From Bacteroidales bacterium (GTDB taxonomy: Bacteria; Bacteroidota; Bacteroidia; Bacteroidales; UBA12077): a DNA stretch of 40,451 nt. The stretch is taken from NCBI GenBank assembly GCA_019038645.1, contig JAHOYT010000042.1, forward strand, positions 1 through 40,451, read 5' to 3'. Shown in pieces: positions 35,086 to 40,451 of this stretch (positions are counted from its first letter, which is position 1; every line of letters begins with the position of its first letter). The notes under the pieces are model-generated. The model searched no databases and had not been told where the DNA came from. It saw only the letters and a list, made by a program, of their open reading frames with translations. The translations under genes and the position numbers were made by a program.

Positions 35086-37410
35086 TTAAATATTTACAGA
35101 GCTTTCAATTAAGGCAATTAATTTAGTTATTGCAGAAGTAGTTTGCTCATCCAAATGATTTTGCTGGATTTCCCCGTTATCAACCATAGTTGCAAACTGT
35201 GAAGCAAGATAGTTCCCTGCCAGGTTATTAATTTCTATATACTCACTGTTGGCCTCAGGAATACCTATTCGTTTATTAAGAATGTATTTTTTGAAATCAA
35301 ATTTTGAAAATAGATCTACAATATTTTCTTCCTTCATTAAAATTAGCTTGCTTTTGCAAAGGTCTACATCATTAATAAAGACGCTGTTTTTAAGCTCTTC
35401 AAAGACCTTTTGCCCTTCTGTCGTTCCTGGTAGTAGTACAGAAAAATCTGTTCTCCATCCGGTTAATAAATTTGTCATTACAGGGATTTCATTTACTCCA
35501 TTGGATGGAATGTAATGAACCTCTCCTTTATTACCAATAAGCTTTGAGAATGCAGATAAATAATAGAAAGTGCTTATGTTATCAACGATAAGATTTCTAG
35601 CTTTTAATATACTTTTTTCTTTGATAATATGGCCACTAAAAACAGAATGTACAGGCATCATTGTTTCATTATTTGCTGCCTTTAAAGATTTTGAGTCAAG
35701 AATAACGGATTGGCTGTTTATACCTTTTCCTTCTTTTCTCTCAACTGCCAAAATTCGAAACATTTTTTCTTTATCTATTAACTGAGTTGAGTGTGTGCAG
35801 TAAATGATTTGCAAATCATTTTTCATATTATCAAAAACCTTCAACACATCGTGCTGGGCTTTAGCGTGCAAACTTAAACCCGGTTCATCAATAAGTAAGA
35901 CTTTCTTTTGCTTACTCATCGCAATTGATTTAAGTTCTAAATAGAACGATAAAAACCAACGTACACCTCTGCTTCTTTGTTTTGGATAGAGTCGTTCATA
36001 ATTATCTTTTATCCAAAATTCAAGATACGGCTTGCCACTTTTTTCAGGGATACTATCGTTATAATGTTCTAACTCAAAATTTAAGTGAATTTTATTTTGT
36101 TTGCCAATCTTTTGACTCCAGAATTCATGAAAATCGATAGTAATTTCACCGTTGAGATTTTCAATTCTTTGTTTAAGAATCCGATCATTTTCCTGCTTGA
36201 AAAAACTTGAATTTAATCCTGATATAGAAAGAAAATTATTAACCGCCTTATAGCCTTCGGCAGAAATGTTTTGATCGAATAAATCAGCTAAATCAATTCT
36301 ATTTGGTAACAAGCTTGAAAAATCTTCAAAAAACTCAAATATTGGAAGATGTTTACTCAATACATCACCAATTTCTTCGAGTGTATAAAATTCTTTTTGT
36401 TTTGAAAGTTCAATCTTAACTTCACTTTCAGCTACGCGAGTATTTTTCCCAACTAATACTTTCTCAGTTACTCGCTCAATAAAATCAAGTTTATTTTGTG
36501 TTTCAATGAAGTTATTCTGAAGTTTTTCTTGTTCTGTTTTTAAATATTCAATATTATTAGCAAGTAACTCTAATTCTTTAGGATTAATAGTTTTAGAACG
36601 CAGATTCTCAAAATAATGCAATTCCTCGATACGTTTATTAAAGTTTTCATGCTCAGCATCAAAATTTCTTTTTATTTCAAGGAAACGCTCTGCAAGTCTG
36701 TCCTTTTCGCCATATGCTTCTAGTTTTTGCTGCTTTTCATTTAGTATCTTAAGGATTTCATCCAAATCATTTTTCTTTTGGATATAAATCTTATTTGTTG
36801 CTTCAAATTCATTTTGATATAGTAGAATTAAATCCGGCTTTTTTGCTCTATCAATACTTCTTTTAGTTTTGTTTAATCGTTTTGTTAAATCTTCGGTTTC
36901 TTTGACTAGATCTGTTTTATCTTTTTCAATAATTTTGATATCTGCTCTTAATTCATTTGTTTCATCATTTATTTGCTGAATATTCTTGTAGATTGTTTCA
37001 ACCCGGCTGTGATGCGACTCACTTAGGTTCTCGTAGAAATCAACCAGCTCACTATCACTGCATCTGAAAACATTCTTAGTTAAAGTCTTCCATTTCCTTT
37101 CTAGCCAAATACCAGTCTTTTTTTCCAGTTTCTTTTTTAATCCATTAGGTATTTTATCCAGATCAAGGTATTCTTTTAGGTATTTATCGTTGAATTCAAA
37201 ATAACATGCAATTTCTGGAAAAGCACTATCACTTCGTAACATATCTTCACTAATTATTCCATTTGAAAAGCTGTGCAAGCCTTCCAGAATAGTAGTTTTC
37301 CCAGATTCATTTTGACCAATTAATGCAGTAATGTTGTCACTAGAAAGATGATTGACTTTGGAATCAACCATTGATCGGAAATTTCTAATGCGAAAAGCAG
37401 ATAGTTTCAT
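35086..37410 (-). CDS. RecF/OLD-like AAA ATPase with long coiled coil and degenerate Toprim region
   Basis: A 774-aa protein of the RecF/SMC-OLD type. It opens with MKLSAFRIRNFRSM and Walker A GQNESGKT (32-39). Residues about 120-330 form a charged coiled coil. The second half of the ATPase has the RSRGVRWFLSFYLEL signature-like segment, Walker B VLLIDEPGLSLH (Asp508, Glu509) and the switch His in CTHSTQ. The C-terminal part (about 600-774) sits where OLD nucleases carry Toprim, but the motif positions read LIVDNISTFYY (D610 in place of the catalytic Glu) and VLLPGTTEG (no DxD), so nuclease activity is doubtful. It could be a DNA repair, chromosome or defence ATPase. It follows the SpoIIE phosphatase gene by 48 nt on the same strand. 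No defence partner gene is seen. Confidence 0.75.
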   Translation of the reverse strand: MKLSAFRIRNFRSMVDSKVNHLSSDNITALIGQNESGKTTILEGLHSFSNGIISEDMLRSDSAFPEIACYFEFNDKYLKEYLDLDKIPNGLKKKLEKKTGIWLERKWKTLTKNVFRCSDSELVDFYENLSESHHSRVETIYKNIQQINDETNELRADIKIIEKDKTDLVKETEDLTKRLNKTKRSIDRAKKPDLILLYQNEFEATNKIYIQKKNDLDEILKILNEKQQKLEAYGEKDRLAERFLEIKRNFDAEHENFNKRIEELHYFENLRSKTINPKELELLANNIEYLKTEQEKLQNNFIETQNKLDFIERVTEKVLVGKNTRVAESEVKIELSKQKEFYTLEEIGDVLSKHLPIFEFFEDFSSLLPNRIDLADLFDQNISAEGYKAVNNFLSISGLNSSFFKQENDRILKQRIENLNGEITIDFHEFWSQKIGKQNKIHLNFELEHYNDSIPEKSGKPYLEFWIKDNYERLYPKQRSRGVRWFLSFYLELKSIAMSKQKKVLLIDEPGLSLHAKAQHDVLKVFDNMKNDLQIIYCTHSTQLIDKEKMFRILAVERKEGKGINSQSVILDSKSLKAANNETMMPVHSVFSGHIIKEKSILKARNLIVDNISTFYYLSAFSKLIGNKGEVHYIPSNGVNEIPVMTNLLTGWRTDFSVLLPGTTEGQKVFEELKNSVFINDVDLCKSKLILMKEENIVDLFSKFDFKKYILNKRIGIPEANSEYIEINNLAGNYLASQFATMVDNGEIQQNHLDEQTTSAITKLIALIESSVNI

Positions 37411-37458
37411 AATAGCAATTATAATAATTTAGTCCATTTTAATTTTTAAAAAAGTTCA

Positions 37459-38283
37459 TTATTGAGCAATATAGCGAATACCTATTATTAATATGTCATC
37501 CACCTGACCGTGGCTCCATTTCCACTCATGGAATGACTGATTAATCATTTCTTTTTGATCTTTCAATGGTAGTTCGCTTGCAGCAACTAATAACTCTCTA
37601 AATGGTTTGTATTTGAATTTCTTTCCTTTTTTACCACCAAATTGATCAGCAAAACCATCAGAAAACATATAAAGCATATCATTACTTTTTAATGGAATAT
37701 CATGGTTTTTAAAAGGTTTTTCTTCAAGAGGATCTATCCCTATAGGCATCCTGTCTCCAGGAAAATTAATTAAATGACCTTTTCTAACCAAATACAAAGG
37801 ATTATATGCTCCGGCAAATTGCAACTGATTTGTTGAGAGATCAAGAATGCCCAGGGCAATATCCATTCCATCCTTTTGTTCACCTGAAGAGCCTGTTTGA
37901 TGAAGAGATTTCATAACGTGTTCGCGAAGAAGATCTAAGACGCCTCCTGCGGAAATATTTTTATGGCTAAGAACAATTTGATTAAGTATTGATATTCCTA
38001 ATACACTCATGAAAGCACCGGGCACACCATGTCCTGTACAATCAGCAACAGCAAATACAATTTTATTTTTTAAGCGATAAAACCAGTAAAAGTCTCCACT
38101 TACCACATCTTTTGGTAAATACAAAATAAAATTTTGCGGAAAGTATCTGTCAATTTCCTTTTGAGACGGCAACAAGGCTTTTTGGATATAACTTGCATAG
38201 TGAATACTGTCATTGAGTTCCTTTTTATGTTTCTCAATCAAAGAAAATTCTCCCACCTCATTTATAGATGACAACGAATCCAT
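37459..38283 (-). CDS. SpoIIE/PP2C-type serine phosphatase
   Basis: A 274-aa phosphatase of the SpoIIE/RsbU group. A short N-terminal helical lead (KHKKELNDSIHYASYIQKAL) is followed by the PP2C core. Metal-binding motifs are KDVVSGDFYW (first Asp pair), ADCTGHGVPGAFMS (second) and MFSDGFADQFGG (third). There is no fused sensor domain or membrane segment, unlike many Bacteroidota relatives that carry TPR or 7TM modules. Such enzymes typically dephosphorylate anti-sigma-factor antagonists, but no anti-sigma, antagonist or sigma gene adjoins it. The ATPase gene follows 48 nt downstream and may share its transcript. Confidence 0.92.
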   Translation of the reverse strand: MDSLSSINEVGEFSLIEKHKKELNDSIHYASYIQKALLPSQKEIDRYFPQNFILYLPKDVVSGDFYWFYRLKNKIVFAVADCTGHGVPGAFMSVLGISILNQIVLSHKNISAGGVLDLLREHVMKSLHQTGSSGEQKDGMDIALGILDLSTNQLQFAGAYNPLYLVRKGHLINFPGDRMPIGIDPLEEKPFKNHDIPLKSNDMLYMFSDGFADQFGGKKGKKFKYKPFRELLVAASELPLKDQKEMINQSFHEWKWSHGQVDDILIIGIRYIAQ

Positions 38284-38424
38284 GTAGTTTAGGTTTTTAC
38301 AATAATTTCTAAAAAATTAATAAAGAAATTACCAGGCCTAATTTAATGTATTAGGACATGAATTACAAGAATATGAGCTCAAAATCAAGACCTAAGAGGA
38401 ATTAGGATTGAAAATTGATTGTTT

Positions 38425-38454
38425 TTGGTTTATTTAAAAATACTCATAACTTCG
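38425..38454 (+). promoter_or_regulatory. Putative promoter of the AlbA_2-type gene
   Basis: TTG (38425-38427, within TTTTTG), a 19-nt spacer and TAACTTCG (38447-38454, one mismatch to TAnnTTTG). The start point would be near 38461, just ahead of the ATG at 38478 and downstream of the alternative ATG at 38415. This favours the shorter protein. Confidence 0.45.
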
Positions 38455-38477
38455 CTTTTCGAATTTATTTAATCGGC

Positions 38478-39119
38478 ATGAACGAGTATATTCATAATTT
38501 AATCAAACAAGGCGAACATCAGAAACTGGATTTTAAGCACTCCATAACAGATTCAAAAAAAATTGCCAGATCGCTGGCTGCTTTTGCAAATACTAATGGT
38601 GGGAAATTATTGGTTGGCGTAAGAGATAATGGATCGATAGCAGGAATTCAGTCTGACGAAGAGTTTTACATGGTACAGGCTGGAGCAGAATTATATTGCA
38701 AACCAGAATTAAGTTTTGAAACAAAAGTCTGGCATCCTGATGGAAAAACGGTTTTGGAAATTACAATATCGAAAACCGAGGCAGACCAGTTGTTTACTGC
38801 ACCAGATAAAGACGGAATATTTCGTGTTTTTATTAGGGTAAATGACAAGAACTTTATCGTTAATAATATATACCTCAAAGCCTGGAATAGAAAAAAATAT
38901 GGAAAAGGTGTATTAATAAGATATAATAAACCGGAAAAACTTTTATTTGAATATTTGCAAATAAACAATGAAATTACATTTTCAAAGTTTATTAAAACTG
39001 CAGGATTATCGAAATACAAAGCTGAGAAGGTTCTTGTTAATTTAATTGCTCTTAATATTATAGAGATTGTGTTTACCGAAAATCACGTAAAATACAGGCT
39101 TGTTCAACATAAAGAATAG
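38478..39119 (+). CDS. AlbA_2 (schlafen-like) domain protein with C-terminal helix-turn-helix
   Basis: A 213-aa cytoplasmic protein. Residues about 1-110 match the AlbA_2 fold (PF04326): GEHQKLDFKHSITDSKKIAR, then AFANTNGGKLLVGVRDNGSI. This domain occurs in putative nucleic-acid-binding regulators and schlafen-like nucleases. Residues about 145-210 resemble a winged helix-turn-helix (LLFEYLQINNEITFSKFIKT, then SKYKAEKVLVNLIALNIIEI). Targets are unknown. The start at 38478 (MNEYIHNLIKQGEHQKLDF) fits the family and the predicted promoter; the ATG at 38415 adds 21 residues that would lie upstream of the start point. The gene stands alone between the phosphatase and the TPR protein. Confidence 0.8.
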   Translation: MNEYIHNLIKQGEHQKLDFKHSITDSKKIARSLAAFANTNGGKLLVGVRDNGSIAGIQSDEEFYMVQAGAELYCKPELSFETKVWHPDGKTVLEITISKTEADQLFTAPDKDGIFRVFIRVNDKNFIVNNIYLKAWNRKKYGKGVLIRYNKPEKLLFEYLQINNEITFSKFIKTAGLSKYKAEKVLVNLIALNIIEIVFTENHVKYRLVQHKE

Positions 39120-39277
39120 ATCGTTAAAATAGCGAAAGAGCATAACATATTGTTATTTATTAATATATATAACAAATTAAATCTGAAAATAATTTTATTA
39201 TTAATTACGTTTTTATATTTTAGAGCCGGAAAAAAAGTGATCAGATATAAAATTAAATTTTAACAAAAAAAACAACC

Positions 39278-40258
39278 ATGAAATTCAAATTAATGAGCAA
39301 ATTAACTGTAATGATAATTCTATTGGGTTTTGCAGTTAGCGTAAACGGACAAACAGCTACTGAAGCTGTAGATGCATTAAAAGATGGTGTGGCTAAATCA
39401 CAGGCGAAAGATTATTTAGGAGCTATCGAATCTTTTAAACAATGTATTGATATTTATGATCAATTAGATGAACCGGAAAATGAGAACAGAGCTACTGCTA
39501 TTACTCAGATTCCTGGCATGCAGTACAAACACGCAATTGGCTTTTATAAAGAAAAAAAATATGACGAATCTATAGCAGCTTTTGAAACTTTAATAGAGTA
39601 TTCAGAAACTTACAATAATCCGAAAAATTTAAAGAAAGCGAAATCAACAATACCTAAATTATATTATGCTAAAGGGGTCGATTTATTAAAGAAAAAAGAA
39701 TATGCAGGCGCTATTGAAGCTTTAGATAAGTCGTTAGAACTTGATCCAAGATATCCAATGTCATATGTAAGAAAAGCACAGGTTTATAAAGATCAGAATG
39801 ACGAGGCAAACTTTAAGCTTTCTATTGACGGTGCTATTAACGCTTCTGTGGCAAAAAATGATACTAAATCAGAAGGAACTGCTAAACAATTAGCCAGCAG
39901 TTTTTATTTAAAAGCTGGTGTGAATGCAGTGAAATCTAAAAATTATACAGAAGCGGAAAAGAATTTTAAAAATTTAATGGAATATAAAGAGGTTGATTCT
40001 GATATTTATTACCAGTTAGCAGTAATTTATAACAAGCAATCTAAGTGGGAAAGCGCAATTGAAGCAGGAAATAAAGCTGTAGAATTATTTGCTAATGCCG
40101 GAACAACAAAAGATGCAAAAATTTATTATGAATTAGGTAATTCATATTTTGGAAAAGGCGACAATACGGCTGCCTGTGATGCATACTCAAAAGCAAATAA
40201 AGGTGATTATGCAGAAGCTGCAAAATATCAAATGGAGCATGTAGTTAAATGTAAATAA
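39278..40258 (+). CDS. Exported TPR-repeat protein
   Basis: A 326-aa protein with a signal peptide (MKFKLMSKLTVMIILLGFAV, cleavage near SVNGQ at 25), predicted to be periplasmic. The rest consists of about six TPR-like helical pairs, clearest at AKDYLGAIESFKQCIDIYDQ (about 42-61), KKYDESIAAFETLIEY, KKEYAGAIEALDKSLELDPR (about 139-158), KNYTEAEKNFKNLMEY and SKWESAIEAGNKAVELF. TPR arrays mediate protein contacts and no enzymatic motif is present. The gene is flanked by 158 nt of AT-rich sequence upstream and a very strong terminator downstream, so it is probably monocistronic. Partners cannot be inferred from the neighbourhood. Confidence 0.9.
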   Translation: MKFKLMSKLTVMIILLGFAVSVNGQTATEAVDALKDGVAKSQAKDYLGAIESFKQCIDIYDQLDEPENENRATAITQIPGMQYKHAIGFYKEKKYDESIAAFETLIEYSETYNNPKNLKKAKSTIPKLYYAKGVDLLKKKEYAGAIEALDKSLELDPRYPMSYVRKAQVYKDQNDEANFKLSIDGAINASVAKNDTKSEGTAKQLASSFYLKAGVNAVKSKNYTEAEKNFKNLMEYKEVDSDIYYQLAVIYNKQSKWESAIEAGNKAVELFANAGTTKDAKIYYELGNSYFGKGDNTAACDAYSKANKGDYAEAAKYQMEHVVKCK

Positions 40259-40285
40259 ACCATATTGTTAAAATAATATTAAGAT

Positions 40286-40325
40286 AAAAAGAGCGCTCCC
40301 GATAGTTTTCGGGAGCGCTCTTTTT
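40286..40325. terminator. Strong bidirectional intrinsic terminator
   Basis: A perfect inverted repeat of 17 bp including the A and T tracts (core GAGCGCTCCCGA with TCGGGAGCGCTC, 6-nt loop, flanked by AAAAA and TTTTT). It lies between the convergent TPR gene and the partial PAS gene and can serve both. Confidence 0.96.
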
Positions 40326-40342
40326 ATCGTCATAATTGAAAG

Positions 40343-40451
40343 CTATTTTTTTTGAAATTCAGTTATGTTATTCGATATTTTTAGGATCTTATAAATTTCA
40401 CCGTCCGCATTCTTGATTGGAGTATATGTTTCCGCAAAAATATATTCTTTA
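40343..40451 (-). CDS. C-terminal end of a PAS-domain protein (partial)
   Basis: An open frame enters from the right edge on the minus strand and stops at TAG (40343-40345). The 35 visible residues include FAETYTPIKNADGEIYKILK and end SNNITEFQKK, which matches the last strands of a PAS domain of the type found in Bacteroidota signalling proteins. The rest of the protein lies beyond the window, so its output domain is unknown. Ending just after a PAS domain is unusual for a kinase, so a sensor with an N-terminal effector or repeated PAS domains is possible. Confidence 0.7.
   Translation of the reverse strand, partial: KEYIFAETYTPIKNADGEIYKILKISNNITEFQKK

Noticed and set aside
38415-38477. Upstream ATG for the AlbA_2-type protein
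   Set aside because: The predicted promoter overlaps this segment and the extra residues are untypical; the ATG at 38478 fits better.
39120-39277. Promoter or small gene in front of the TPR protein
   Set aside because: A TATATTTT at 39214-39221 and a short TTGTTAT/ATAACAA repeat were seen, but neither fits a full promoter or operator pattern well enough, and no open frame is convincing.

Overview
The window reads as one contiguous, AT-rich chromosomal segment of a member of the Bacteroidota, probably class Bacteroidia (Bacteroidales/Marinilabiliales-like). Support comes from TAnnTTTG-type -7 promoter elements, an F1Fo operon preceded by bactofilin and AtpZ genes and lacking beta and epsilon, large FtsX-type permeases, a TMEM260/DUF2723 GT-C enzyme, SpoIIE-type phosphatases and IVS-type four-helix-bundle genes. 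The order and family level are inference. No rRNA, tRNA, CRISPR array or prophage was seen.

Layout. 1-3.9 kb: an NtrC-type sigma-54 activator (minus) divergent from an FtsX/MacB-type ABC permease (plus) that has a sigma-54-like promoter. 3.9-9.8 kb: mnmH, then a minus-strand operon of Cache-domain lipoprotein, hybrid histidine kinase and AIM24-family protein. 9.8-16.9 kb: housekeeping genes rsgA, xth and typA, and a large GT-C membrane protein. 16.9-20.5 kb: a possible structured RNA, an eIF1/SUI1-like factor and a large outer-membrane protein with a zinc-protease motif. 20.5-35.1 kb: the energy block. 35.1-38.3 kb: a RecF/OLD-like coiled-coil ATPase with a degenerate Toprim region, and a SpoIIE phosphatase (minus). 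38.4-40.3 kb: an AlbA_2-type regulator and a TPR protein. At the right edge is the C-terminal end of a PAS-domain protein.

The energy block is the centre of interest. Bactofilin, atpZ and an AtpI-like membrane gene normally run straight into F-type atpB in this phylum. Here a complete bacterial V-type ATPase unit (E, DUF2764, A, B, D, I, K), with its own promoter and intrinsic terminator, lies between them and the F-type genes a, c, b, delta, alpha, gamma. The V-type K subunit keeps all the side-chain Na+ ligands known from Enterococcus hirae NtpK, while the F-type c subunit lacks the Na+ signature. The locus therefore looks like a paired Na+ V-ATPase and H+ F-ATPase. A four-helix-bundle (23S rRNA IVS-type) gene, bracketed by inverted arrays of a 14-nt-period repeat, has entered the V operon between B and D. 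A strong terminator hairpin separates F-type c from b, which could set c-ring stoichiometry. F-type beta and epsilon must lie elsewhere.

All functional statements come from reading motifs by eye. No database search or folding program was run.
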